From NCBI GenBank assembly GCA_964461025.1, contig CAYWSE010000012.1, forward strand, positions 1 through 64,000: a DNA stretch of 64,000 nt, given 5' to 3'. The notes beneath the pieces are model-generated. The model was not told the origin of the DNA. It saw only the letters and a program-made list of their open reading frames with translations, and did no database searches. Origin of the DNA: JAHBVL01 sp964461025. Its GTDB lineage: Bacteria; Chloroflexota; Chloroflexia; Thermomicrobiales; UBA6265. Position 1 is the stretch's first letter. Each line of letters begins with the position of its first letter. This document shows, piece by piece, positions 42,237 to 50,168 of this stretch. The position numbers and the translations under genes were made by a program.

Positions 42237-43766
42237 ATGATTGTCGATGTCAAACCAGGCATGACCCTGGCTCAGGTGATCGTGCAACTGCGGGAAGCGC
42301 ACGGCGATTCGGTGACGATCCGGATCTCGCCCGACGCCTCGCTTCTGCTGACCGCCAATGAATTTCGCGCACTGGCCCTGGCCGCTGAGCGGGAGCAGGT
42401 GGCGATCGCCGTCGAGTCATCGGACGGTCTGCGCCGTCAACTGGCCTCGCTCTTCGGAGTTCCGCTGGCGATCCCGGTGGACGAGGATGACCCGGAACTC
42501 GCGGGCGAAGACGCGCGCGAGAACGGAGACCTCAATGAAGAGGTCGATACCGTCGATCCAAACGACTTCACGACTACCACGACGGCGCCTGATGACGATG
42601 CCGTGAACTCCTGGGAGCATGCTGGCCGCAAGTCCGGCGGCGTGTCGCTCGGTAAGCTCGGCGCCGGTATCGCGGCGCTTGGTCTCATTGCGGCGGTCGG
42701 TCTGGCGGCGTACTGGCTCTTCTTTCGCGAAGCAACGGTCACGCTGGAGCTCGAATCGCAGCCGGTAACCTCGACGATAGCGTTCTCTGTCATCCGGCCC
42801 GGCGTCGATCCGGCATCGGCGCCCGGCGCGATCCCGTCCGAGCCGGTGTCCTTCGACTTGAATGTCACGCTCGACGCGCCGGCAACCGGTCAGGAATCTG
42901 TCGGCGGAACGACGGCCACGGGCAGCCTCGTGCTGCGCAATCCAGGTTCAAACGATGTGGTGATTCCGGCCGGTACGACGATCGACACGTTCGAAGGGGA
43001 TGTCTTCATCATTGCCACCGACGTTACCGTACCTGCCGCTTCTGACGGCAACCCCGGTGAAGTAACCGCGGACATCACCGCCGCCACGCCGGGTCCGGCG
43101 GGAAATCGAGATACCGGCATGTTGAGCGGTCAACTCCCGAACGGCGTTTACTACAGCAACCGGGCGACACCGGTCGCGGGTGGAACCGATGTGACACGCA
43201 CGGTTGTCACGCAGGAAGACCTCGACGGCTTGCAGGCGAGGGCCGAGGAGACGCTGCGATCGCTCGCCGCGAACTCCGTGCTCTCGGGCGACCGCCGAGT
43301 TGTTCCGTCGTCCCTCACGATTCAGCAATTTACGACTGACTTCTCTGAAGTCGCCGGCGCCGAAGCTGAATCTGTCTCGATCGACGCCACCATCTCGTTC
43401 GATGCGCTGGCGTTTTCGACGACCGCGCTCGATCCCGCCGCCGCTCAGGCGCTCAGCGCTCAAACACCCCCCGGGCACACGCTGGCGACCGAATCGATCG
43501 TCTACCAGGTGCCGGTCGAGACGGGCGAAGCGAATGACGTCATTTCGATGCTCGCGCAAATCGATGGTCAGGCGCGATCCACGATGTCTGATGATGAAGT
43601 CAACGCACTCGTTTCCGACATCACTGGCAAATCAGAACAGGATGCCGTCGACATCCTGCTGGCCCAACCTCAGGTCATCGACGCCAGTATCGAGTTCTCT
43701 CCTGGCTGGCTACCCCACCGTTTACCAAGTGGTATGGACAGCATCAACGTGGTGCTGGCGGAATGA
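42237..43766 (+). CDS. Membrane-anchored baseplate-J-like protein
   Basis: A 509-residue protein. A soluble N-terminal part (1-130) starts MIVDVKPGMTLAQVIVQLRE and ends with an acidic and Thr-rich linker. One helix follows (LGAGIAALGLIAAVGLAAYWLFF), and a large outer domain. The outer domain holds GTTATGSLVLRNPGSNDVVIP and GTTIDTFEGDVFIIATDVTVP, the barrel signature of the baseplate J/gp47 family used by envelope proteins in Chloroflexota and Firmicutes. It overlaps ruvX by 4 bp. It is not phage-derived by context: no phage genes are nearby. The role in the envelope is unknown. Confidence 0.8.
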   Translation: MIVDVKPGMTLAQVIVQLREAHGDSVTIRISPDASLLLTANEFRALALAAEREQVAIAVESSDGLRRQLASLFGVPLAIPVDEDDPELAGEDARENGDLNEEVDTVDPNDFTTTTTAPDDDAVNSWEHAGRKSGGVSLGKLGAGIAALGLIAAVGLAAYWLFFREATVTLELESQPVTSTIAFSVIRPGVDPASAPGAIPSEPVSFDLNVTLDAPATGQESVGGTTATGSLVLRNPGSNDVVIPAGTTIDTFEGDVFIIATDVTVPAASDGNPGEVTADITAATPGPAGNRDTGMLSGQLPNGVYYSNRATPVAGGTDVTRTVVTQEDLDGLQARAEETLRSLAANSVLSGDRRVVPSSLTIQQFTTDFSEVAGAEAESVSIDATISFDALAFSTTALDPAAAQALSAQTPPGHTLATESIVYQVPVETGEANDVISMLAQIDGQARSTMSDDEVNALVSDITGKSEQDAVDILLAQPQVIDASIEFSPGWLPHRLPSGMDSINVVLAE

Positions 43767-44197
43767 GCGTCCCGGGACGGCTGCTCGGCATCGATGTCGG
43801 CGAGCGGCGCGTAGGCGTTGCAGTGTCCGATGGCGGTCAGATGGTGGCCAGTCCAGTGGGGATGATCAAACGAGGCCCCAACGATCTCGAGGAGCTGGCC
43901 AGATTGGCCAGGGAGTATGACGCGATCGAGCTGATCGTCGGGTTGCCAACCGGACTTTCAGGACGCGAAGGCCCGCAAGCGGCGGGCGTGCGAGTCTATG
44001 CTGAAACCGCGGCAGAAGCGCTCGATTTGCCATTGTCCTACTGGGATGAACGCCTCACCACGATTCAGGCCGAACGGTCGCTGATCGAGGCGGGACGGAG
44101 TCGTCACCAACGAAAAGACCTTGTCGATGCCGTCGCGGCAGCACTGATGCTGCAAGGTTTTCTCGATGCTCAGGCACTGCGCAACCGTCGTCGATAG
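43763..44197 (+). CDS. ruvX: Holliday junction resolvase-like protein RuvX (YqgF)
   Basis: A 144-residue RNase H-fold protein that acts in pre-16S rRNA 5' end processing and has been called a putative Holliday junction resolvase. Catalytic acids are in LLGIDVGERRVGVAVSD, IELIVGLPTGLSG, the YWDERLTT motif and the final DLVDAVAAALMLQ. Length is normal. The start overlaps the upstream gene by 4 bp. alaS-...-ruvX is a common neighbourhood in bacteria. Confidence 0.95.
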   Translation: MSVPGRLLGIDVGERRVGVAVSDGGQMVASPVGMIKRGPNDLEELARLAREYDAIELIVGLPTGLSGREGPQAAGVRVYAETAAEALDLPLSYWDERLTTIQAERSLIEAGRSRHQRKDLVDAVAAALMLQGFLDAQALRNRRR

Positions 44198-44220
44198 GCG
44201 ATGGCGGGGCGGCTGTCGAT

Positions 44221-44268
44221 TATACTCACGACCCACGCTCTCATTGGTGCGAGCAGACGGAGGTGATC
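44221..44268 (+). promoter_or_regulatory. Putative -10 element and full-length ribosome site before darA
   Basis: TATACT at 44221-44226 is a good -10 without a clear -35. At 44259-44268 lies GGAGGTGATC, which pairs with ten bases of the usual 16S 3' end, five bases before the ATG. Confidence 0.45.
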
Positions 44269-44272
44269 TGAA

Positions 44273-44566
44273 ATGAACAAGCTCATCATCGCGGTTGTGC
44301 AAAATGACGACGCGGACGGCGTGGTCGATGCGCTGCTGGAAAACGACTATCGCACCACTCGACTGGCCAGCACCGGTGGTTTTCTGCGACGAGGCAACAC
44401 CACGCTCCTGATCGGGGCTTTCGAAGATCAGATCGATACCGTCCTCAATCTCATTCGGCAGCACGCTCGTTCCGGGACCCAGGCCGCGGATGACACCCCA
44501 GGTTTGACCCCTCAAGCTGCCGCTACGGTCTTCGTACTCGATCTCGAGGAATACGAGCGTTTCTAG
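44273..44566 (+). CDS. darA: Cyclic-di-AMP receptor, DarA/PstA-like PII-type protein
   Basis: A 97-residue PII-like protein. NKLIIAVVQNDDADGVVDAL and TRLASTGGFLRRGNTTLLIG are near-identical in pattern to the c-di-AMP binding core of DarA/PstA. The short B-loop and the end TVFVLDLEEYERF fit the family. It should sense c-di-AMP as a trimer in the cytoplasm, with an unknown partner. The strong ribosome site suggests high expression. It lies 75 bp after ruvX and has its own possible promoter. Confidence 0.92.
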   Translation: MNKLIIAVVQNDDADGVVDALLENDYRTTRLASTGGFLRRGNTTLLIGAFEDQIDTVLNLIRQHARSGTQAADDTPGLTPQAAATVFVLDLEEYERF

Positions 44567-44663
44567 TCGCGAAACTCGGTTGCTCCCGTGAGCCCGGAGA
44601 TATTTCCCGCCAGAATCCGTACACTGAACTGATCGTTCGTTTCGCTCGCGAACGGATCGGCGC

Positions 44664-45764
44664 ATGATTGGTTCACGCTACCGGTTCACTCTTGGCCCAC
44701 TTGATCTGGCGCTGCACATCCCCGGTCTCGCTGCGCTCGCCATCACCTGCACGATTCTTGTTGCCCACGAGCTGCCGGAAAACACTGCCATAGCGCTCAT
44801 TGCGCTTGGATCAGCAAGCGTGCTGGCGGCTTTTCTGCTGGTCATGCTGGCGCTCGATCTGCTTCCGATGTCGTTGACCAGGCAGGGCCGGCTGATCGGA
44901 CCGGAATCGATGTCGGCATCGGGTGCGTCTGGACTCTGGCATTTTGAGAGCGAAGAGGCAGAACGCCGCAATGCAATCGTCGGATATGGCGCTGCCGTCC
45001 TTGTGGCGCTGGTCTCTGCGCTCGCCGTGACTCAATCGCACGATCGGGCGGGAACCGCCGCGCCGCTCGTCTTTGTGCTGGCTCTGCTGATTCTTGGGGC
45101 ATCGGCGATACGCTGCTGTCCCATCCGCCCATTTCCCGGTGGCTTCGCGGCACGCCGGGCATTCGGCATTCTGGCTAGCGACGAGGACGGCGTCGCCACC
45201 GGCTCGACCGTGATGAGCTATCTCTCGAGTGCCGTTCTGGCGATGGCCGGTTTCTCGATTATGGCCAATCCAGGGAGCTGGGGACCCTGGGGGATGGCGC
45301 TACTTGTGGCGAGCATCGATTGCGCGGTGCTGACGCACGCCAGTTCACTGCGAGTTCGTTGGATGAACAAAGCGTCAGAGCGCACGTTGGAATCGATTCG
45401 GTATTCGAGGCTTCCCACCGTTTCGCACGCCGCGCCAGTCTCGGAACTCTTCAGTATTTTTGCGGTTGAAGGGAGCAGGGCCACGGTCGTGGTCACCGAC
45501 GACGACGGGCAGGCGTGCGGATTGATTCAGCTTCGCCACCTCAGGCGGGCCGCCCGCACTGGAGCGTCTGTCCATCCGGACGAGCTGATGGTCACGCTGA
45601 CTGATATTCCAGAGTTCGCCTGCGACGCCAGGATTCTCGACGCGGCCATCGCCCTCGAACGTTCAGGCGCCGGGGCGCTTGTCACGAAATGCGGAAACGG
45701 CAAGCGACGCGTGATCTCCCTCGAGGAACTCCTGCGGCTGGGAGATGCCACCGATCAGGGGTGA
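44664..45764 (+). CDS. Degenerate S2P-like membrane protein with CBS domains
   Basis: A 366-residue membrane protein laid out like the CBS-type site-2 proteases: about six helices, then two CBS-like repeats (LPTVSHAAPVSELFSIF and VTLTDIPEFACDARILDAA). The catalytic parts are missing. Where HELGHALVARRFG is expected, the sequence reads LDLLPMSLTRQG. The usual LLPxFPLDGGRxLR zinc site appears as CCPIRPFPGGFAARRA, with Pro for Asp. The paired CBS modules, which bind adenine nucleotides in other proteins, are intact enough to be recognised. It may be a sensor or scaffold. It overlaps the convergent sirtuin gene by 10 bp. Confidence 0.7.
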   Translation: MIGSRYRFTLGPLDLALHIPGLAALAITCTILVAHELPENTAIALIALGSASVLAAFLLVMLALDLLPMSLTRQGRLIGPESMSASGASGLWHFESEEAERRNAIVGYGAAVLVALVSALAVTQSHDRAGTAAPLVFVLALLILGASAIRCCPIRPFPGGFAARRAFGILASDEDGVATGSTVMSYLSSAVLAMAGFSIMANPGSWGPWGMALLVASIDCAVLTHASSLRVRWMNKASERTLESIRYSRLPTVSHAAPVSELFSIFAVEGSRATVVVTDDDGQACGLIQLRHLRRAARTGASVHPDELMVTLTDIPEFACDARILDAAIALERSGAGALVTKCGNGKRRVISLEELLRLGDATDQG

Positions 45765-46582
45765 TCGAGGAGCGCGGCAGTCAGCGAGCTCAGCGTCGCT
45801 CCGGCCGGGGCGCGCACAAGGACACTCGCCTGGGAGTCGAGCGGTGTCTCGGAGAGATTGACGATCGCCATTGGGATGCCGCGCCGAACGGCGATCAACG
45901 GCACTTTGGCGGCGGGTTGAACGATCAGCGAACTGCCAACGACCAACATCAGGTCGCTCTCTTCCGTCGCCTTAACAGCGTGTTCGAGCGAGCCGGCTGG
46001 CAATGACTCGCCGAACAGAACCGTCGCCGCGCGCAGAGGCCCTCCGCAAACGACGCAATCGGGGACATCCTCGCCCGACTCCTGACGGCGCTGGATGTCG
46101 ACGCCGTTGAATTCGCTCGCACAGATCAGGCAACGGACCACGCGTGCCGAGCCGTGAAGCTCGATCACCGCGTCTGGCGGAACGCCGGCGTCCTGATGCA
46201 GACCGTCGATATTCTGTGTCACCACCTGACGCAGCAATCCGGCTGCATGGAGACGAGCGACGGCCATGTGCCCGGCATTGGGCCGCCTGCTGATCAACTC
46301 CGGAAACCGTTCCTTTCTCGACAACCAATATGCACGCCGCGTATCGGGATTTGATGCGAAGTCGCCGGCGGTGGGTGGTTTCTGCGTTGCCCAGACACCG
46401 TTCGGGCCGCGATAGTCCGGTATGCCTGATTCGGTGCTGATCCCGGCGCCGGTGAAAACGACGATGCGCTTCTTGCCCATCACAAGGTTGAGCAATGCTT
46501 CGACTCCGGCTGTACCAGCTTGACCTGAATCAATTGTTGCGTTCGGATCGTCGTCGATCATCGTGGTTGTGTACGTACGCAT
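45755..46582 (-). CDS. Sir2-family NAD-dependent protein deacylase
   Basis: A 275-residue sirtuin that removes acyl groups from lysines using NAD. The NAD site is VFTGAGISTESGIPDYRG, the catalytic segment VVTQNIDGLHQDAG with IELHGS, the four zinc Cys are in CLIC and CVVC, and the end of the NAD fold is LMLVVGSSLIVQPAA. It is likely active on acetyl-CoA synthetase or other metabolic enzymes (CobB-like), but the target is not shown. Start ATG at 46582 or 46561. It is divergent from the small TPR-like gene. Confidence 0.94.
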   Translation of the reverse strand: MRTYTTTMIDDDPNATIDSGQAGTAGVEALLNLVMGKKRIVVFTGAGISTESGIPDYRGPNGVWATQKPPTAGDFASNPDTRRAYWLSRKERFPELISRRPNAGHMAVARLHAAGLLRQVVTQNIDGLHQDAGVPPDAVIELHGSARVVRCLICASEFNGVDIQRRQESGEDVPDCVVCGGPLRAATVLFGESLPAGSLEHAVKATEESDLMLVVGSSLIVQPAAKVPLIAVRRGIPMAIVNLSETPLDSQASVLVRAPAGATLSSLTAALLDHP

Positions 46583-46595
46583 TCTTTGCTACGAT
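46567..46595 (+). promoter_or_regulatory. Putative promoter with GTGTACGT motif before the TPR-like gene
   Basis: TTGTGT at 46567-46572, 17 bases, TACGAT at 46590-46595. The -35 overlaps TGTGTACGTAC, the same word as in the sigma promoter repeats near 23.8 kb. It overlaps the sirtuin start on the other strand. Confidence 0.4.
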
Positions 46596-46706
46596 GGACA
46601 AACAGTCACAGAGAACTGGTCTTCGTCGCTCCCGCCGCGACGTCGCCGCTGTTCGAAGCTGGAATGCCGGTCGATCCCATTCAACGGGTCGGCGTGAGAC
46701 AAAGAC

Positions 46707-47183
46707 ATGATACTGACTGACAGTGGAATCGCGTCGTTAACCGGCTTCCGCGACGCAGTAACTGGTTGGCTCCGGTACGCGCTGGGATTGCCCGACTGCG
46801 CTGCACCCGCAATCCAGCCGATGCCGGGAACGGGTGAGTTCGCGCCAATCGCGTTTGCCAGCGCTGCGCCCCTGCCGGGCCCGCAGGAGAGTGGGCTCAG
46901 TGCAGAGGAGCAGCGAGCCAGAGTGATCGCTCTGCGGGGGATGTCACAGGCCAGGGAAGGGGACTTTGCGGCCGCTGAAGAGACCTTCGCGGAAGCGGTG
47001 ACCCTCGACCCCGAGCTCGATCTGCGACGTCTGCCTTCGTTTTGGCAGTTGCCACGTCAGGTCCACGAAGCCGCAATCGGCGCGTTGCTCTCGTCCGGAC
47101 GCTCGCGAGACGCCTCAGAGCTGATTGCCGATCTGAAAACGCGCTTTCGGCCGCGCGTTCTCCCCCGAAGAGGCGACGACTGA
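46707..47183 (+). CDS. Small TPR-like protein of unknown function
   Basis: A 158-residue soluble protein. A short N-terminal helix (FRDAVTGWLRYALGL) precedes a Pro/Ala-rich linker. The segment RVIALRGMSQAREGDFAAAEE followed by TFAEAVTLDPELDLRRLPSF looks like one or two TPR helices. The C-terminal part (HEAAIGALLSSGRSRDASEL) is a further helix pair. No named family is recognised. It is a single gene with its own promoter candidate. Confidence 0.6.
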   Translation: MILTDSGIASLTGFRDAVTGWLRYALGLPDCAAPAIQPMPGTGEFAPIAFASAAPLPGPQESGLSAEEQRARVIALRGMSQAREGDFAAAEETFAEAVTLDPELDLRRLPSFWQLPRQVHEAAIGALLSSGRSRDASELIADLKTRFRPRVLPRRGDD

Positions 47184-47299
47184 TCTCCTTCATCATCATT
47201 CATATTTGCGTGCCAACAAGCGATTGGGTATAAGAGGGATCACATATCCGTCGCACGTCCGCGCGCGGGTGCGGTCCGCGTCGCAGCAGGAGCACATCG

Positions 47300-48214
47300 A
47301 TGAAGGGTGCAATTCGGCTGGCCTCCGCGCCAATCAATTGGGGAATCACGACGCCGGGCCAGGAAGGCAATCCCGATCCTTCCGAGCTGCTCGCGTCGGT
47401 GGCCAGCGCCGGTTACACCGGGTGCGAAATCGGTCCCCTCGACTATTTCGGGACCTCTGCCGCCGAAATCAATGCGCGCTTTACTGAACACGGTCTGGAC
47501 GTCGTGGCGTTCTGGGTCGATGTGCCGCTGGCCGATCCTCTCTCTGAAGAACACAGCGCATGGGCGCAGGCAGTCTGCGAGCGTTTGGCCGCGATGGACG
47601 CGCCCTTGCTGATCGTCAGCGACCTGATGACCGACGAGCGCATCGGCATCGCGGGGCGCGTCGGCAGCTTTCCCGAACATTGGTGGTCCGACGAAGACTG
47701 GGCGCAGGTGCGCAAGACGCTGATCGACCTCACGGCGATCGCCGCAGCGCACGGACGAACCCTCGCTGTGCATCCGCACCTCGGTGGTCACATCGAATCG
47801 GGCCGGGAAATCGATAAATTGATCGAGGCGATCGACGGAACTGAAGCCCGTCTCTGCATCGACACAGGGCATTTCCGAATCGGTGGGGTCGACGCGATTC
47901 CCATTCTCGCCCGCGAGCTGGAGCGAACCGTGCACGTCCACGCCAAGGACATCGATGGCGACGTGCTCGCCAAGCTGGAATCGGGTGAGCTCGGCATCTG
48001 GGAGGCCATTGAGGCTGGTCTCTTCTGTGACCTTGGAGAAGGGGTGGTCGACTGGAAAGGCTTTCGCCGAACGCTCCTCGATGGTGGTTACTCCGGGTGG
48101 GTCGTCGCTGAAGAGGATCGCATGCTCGTTCCCGGTTCTCGTGCGCCATACACCTCCAACGACCGAAACTTCGCCTTTCTCAACGACCTCCTCGGCGATG
48201 CTATCGCCACTTGA
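47300..48214 (+). CDS. Sugar phosphate isomerase/epimerase-type TIM barrel, IolE-like
   Basis: A 304-residue barrel of the xylose-isomerase-like family. APINWGI at the N-terminus and AGYTGCEIGPLDYFG resemble myo-inosose dehydratase IolE, which dehydrates inosose in inositol breakdown. Metal ligands are likely in LAVHPHLGGHIES, LCIDTGHF and VHAKDIDGD, with the last Glu in VVAEED. No other inositol genes are in the window, so another isomerase role is equally possible. The protein looks complete and active. Confidence 0.85.
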   Translation: MKGAIRLASAPINWGITTPGQEGNPDPSELLASVASAGYTGCEIGPLDYFGTSAAEINARFTEHGLDVVAFWVDVPLADPLSEEHSAWAQAVCERLAAMDAPLLIVSDLMTDERIGIAGRVGSFPEHWWSDEDWAQVRKTLIDLTAIAAAHGRTLAVHPHLGGHIESGREIDKLIEAIDGTEARLCIDTGHFRIGGVDAIPILARELERTVHVHAKDIDGDVLAKLESGELGIWEAIEAGLFCDLGEGVVDWKGFRRTLLDGGYSGWVVAEEDRMLVPGSRAPYTSNDRNFAFLNDLLGDAIAT

Positions 48215-48283
48215 CACTCGCAACGGCGAATTCGGCTGAATGAAGTAGAGTTGCGGGAGTATTGCTCGTTCGGAGAGTGTTGA

Positions 48284-48850
48284 TTGCTCCTGCTCGGTAG
48301 TCGCGAAGACAACGCACATCTTGGATATATCGAGGCTCGCTGCCCGCGCTGTTCGCGGGCCGGCATGATGCCGGTGTATATCGGCAAGCGAAAAGTCACG
48401 TTCGCGGCGCTCGTGTCGTTGCCGGTGGCTGAGCAACTCTATCTGGAGTGCACGGATTGCGGCGTCCGGCTCGGTGTGTCGACCGATCAGGAGGCGGATC
48501 TTCGCCAGCGCATGGTCTCCACCGAGCAACTGGCCAACCTTGCCTCCGGTGCGTCAAAACTCAACGTCCAGCGCCAGCAAACCGCGGAGTTTCGCACCGC
48601 CTATCAGGTGTTGCAGGTCGATTCGGCGGCGGAACCTGAAGTCATCCAGGCGGCGTTCAAGCGGCTGGCGCTGAAGTATCACCCCGACAAGTCAACCGAT
48701 CCCGACGCGCCCGAACGGATGCGCGAGTTGATCGAAGCGCACACGTTGCTGTCGGACGACGACAAGCGCCGGGCATACGACCGCTCGATCGGAATCGAGC
48801 GGTCCGAACCGGTGCGTCGTCCGCCAGCAATGCGAGCAGACGACGTCTGA
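48284..48850 (+). CDS. Zinc-ribbon plus J-domain protein
   Basis: A 188-residue protein. Residues 19-65 carry CPRC and CTDC pairs around YIGKRKVTFAALVSLPV, a zinc-ribbon-like module of the type that precedes small J-domain proteins. Residues 103-165 are a J domain with YQVLQVDSAAEPEVIQAAFK and the HPD triad in KYHPDKS, so it should stimulate an Hsp70 ATPase. There is no Gly/Phe region or DnaJ zinc centre. TTG start with GGAGAG six bases before. It ends 3 bp from the convergent DUF402 gene. Confidence 0.88.
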   Translation: MLLLGSREDNAHLGYIEARCPRCSRAGMMPVYIGKRKVTFAALVSLPVAEQLYLECTDCGVRLGVSTDQEADLRQRMVSTEQLANLASGASKLNVQRQQTAEFRTAYQVLQVDSAAEPEVIQAAFKRLALKYHPDKSTDPDAPERMRELIEAHTLLSDDDKRRAYDRSIGIERSEPVRRPPAMRADDV

Positions 48851-48853
48851 CTG

Positions 48854-49420
48854 TCACGCTCTCAGAATGAATCCCGGCAATCCATGATCGGCATTGCGGG
48901 CGAAGTCGAGATCCGGCCCGAATTCGGCGACCGACTCCTGCACAGCGCCCGACACGAGGTCGAGCGAATCGGTGACCGCGGCGACCCATTCCGGCTGCAT
49001 TCGCTCCAGCTGAATCTCGGTGTCGAATTCGTCGCGATCGAGCTCGGTGAGCGTGCCGTCCGGCTCGATCCAGAGGTCGAGCTCAAGATCGAGATCACGG
49101 TAGTAATTGGCTCGAATCTCGGCCAGCGGCAACGAGAAGTTGACGTAATAGCCGATTGTTCGATTGTCCTCGGTCCGAAAGCGGAGAAGAGAAAACCAGC
49201 GATCGAGGAAGAACCATTGGTCGGCGCCGGCTCGCTCCATCAGCTCAATGCCGTCCGCAGTGCGGACCTCGACTTCTCGCGGCCGGTAGAAGTTGAAGCG
49301 ATGATGAAGCACCTGCCGCCCTTTCGCGCCGTCCGGCACGTCGAGCCAGCCTCCATCCACCTCATACTCCCACGATGCGCCGCGCAGTTTTTCTTTTCGG
49401 TAGTAGATGCGCGCTCCCAT
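48854..49420 (-). CDS. DUF402 protein
   Basis: A 188-residue protein of the DUF402/FAU-1-like family, with the barrel pattern QWFFLDRWFSLLRFRTED and GYYVNFSLPLAE, then LDLELDLWIEPDGTLTELDRDEF. Some members of this family are nucleoside phosphatases or RNA-binding proteins. Which applies here is not clear. It begins 4 bp after the end of rsmG and is the third gene of the dxs-rsmG-DUF402 operon. Confidence 0.85.
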   Translation of the reverse strand: MGARIYYRKEKLRGASWEYEVDGGWLDVPDGAKGRQVLHHRFNFYRPREVEVRTADGIELMERAGADQWFFLDRWFSLLRFRTEDNRTIGYYVNFSLPLAEIRANYYRDLDLELDLWIEPDGTLTELDRDEFDTEIQLERMQPEWVAAVTDSLDLVSGAVQESVAEFGPDLDFARNADHGLPGFILRA

Positions 49421-49424
49421 AGGC

Positions 49425-50168
49425 TTATCCTCCGAGCGGATCCCTGGCCGGAAGCCCGGGACGCCGTGGATAACGGTCCGTCATGGCAGCTATTTTATCC
49501 GCAAGCACAACCTGTGTGGCAGGACACCCTCCGACGGGAGTGAGTTCGACAATGCTGACGACTCGCGATCCCAGCATTTGAGCCGCTCGTTCGCCTCCGT
49601 CGCGTTCGCCTCTCCCGATCTCTCCTTTCGGGAAGATGGCCCGTCCACCGACCTTGAGCAGGGGCATCGTCAGTTCCAGCAAGGTGGCGATTTGCCCAAC
49701 TGCGCGAGCTGTGGCGATCTGTCGCGACTCGCGCCACTCCGGCAACCGTGCAATCTCCTCCGAGCGACCATGGATCACAGACGCGTTCTCGAGCGACAGG
49801 TCGCGAATTGTCTCGTCGATGAAGGTTGCTTTCTTACTCGTTGCCTCGATCATCGCGACCTTGATGTTGGGAAAGAGCACCGCAAGCGGAATGCCCGGAA
49901 TGCCTGAACCCGAACCGACATCGACGAGTCTCACCGCCTCGACCTTGTCGCCCGCCGCTTCGCGGACAAAGGGGGCGAGACGCATCGACTCGAGTACCAG
50001 CCGGAAGTCGATGCCCTCTGGATCACGGATTGCCGTCAGATTCGTATGTTCGTTTGTGGCAAGAATGCGTTCGCGATATCCGGTCAGGAGCGCGATCTGA
50101 TCGTTCGAAAGGTCCGGAACGAGCATCCTGGCCTGCCGGAGCCATGCGCCAGAAGGAGTTGCAGGCAT
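49425..50168 (-). CDS. rsmG: 16S rRNA (guanine-527-N7) methyltransferase
   Basis: A 247-residue SAM-dependent enzyme that methylates G527 of 16S rRNA. The N-terminal LLTGYRERILATNEHTNLTA is typical, then the SAM site DVGSGSGIPGIPLAVLFP, and LIEATSKKATFI-type VAMIEATSKKATFIDE. ARAVGQIATLLELTMPLLK and GRAIFPKG follow. Length is normal. Its ATG shares a base with the dxs stop (TGATG), so the two are coupled. There is no gidA/parA neighbour as in many bacteria. Confidence 0.95.
   Translation of the reverse strand: MPATPSGAWLRQARMLVPDLSNDQIALLTGYRERILATNEHTNLTAIRDPEGIDFRLVLESMRLAPFVREAAGDKVEAVRLVDVGSGSGIPGIPLAVLFPNIKVAMIEATSKKATFIDETIRDLSLENASVIHGRSEEIARLPEWRESRQIATARAVGQIATLLELTMPLLKVGGRAIFPKGEIGRGERDGGERAAQMLGSRVVSIVELTPVGGCPATQVVLADKIAAMTDRYPRRPGLPARDPLGG

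Noticed and set aside
42237..43766. Baseplate J similarity as evidence for a prophage
   Set aside because: The protein has a membrane anchor and sits in a housekeeping operon, with no integrase, tail, capsid or terminase genes in the window.
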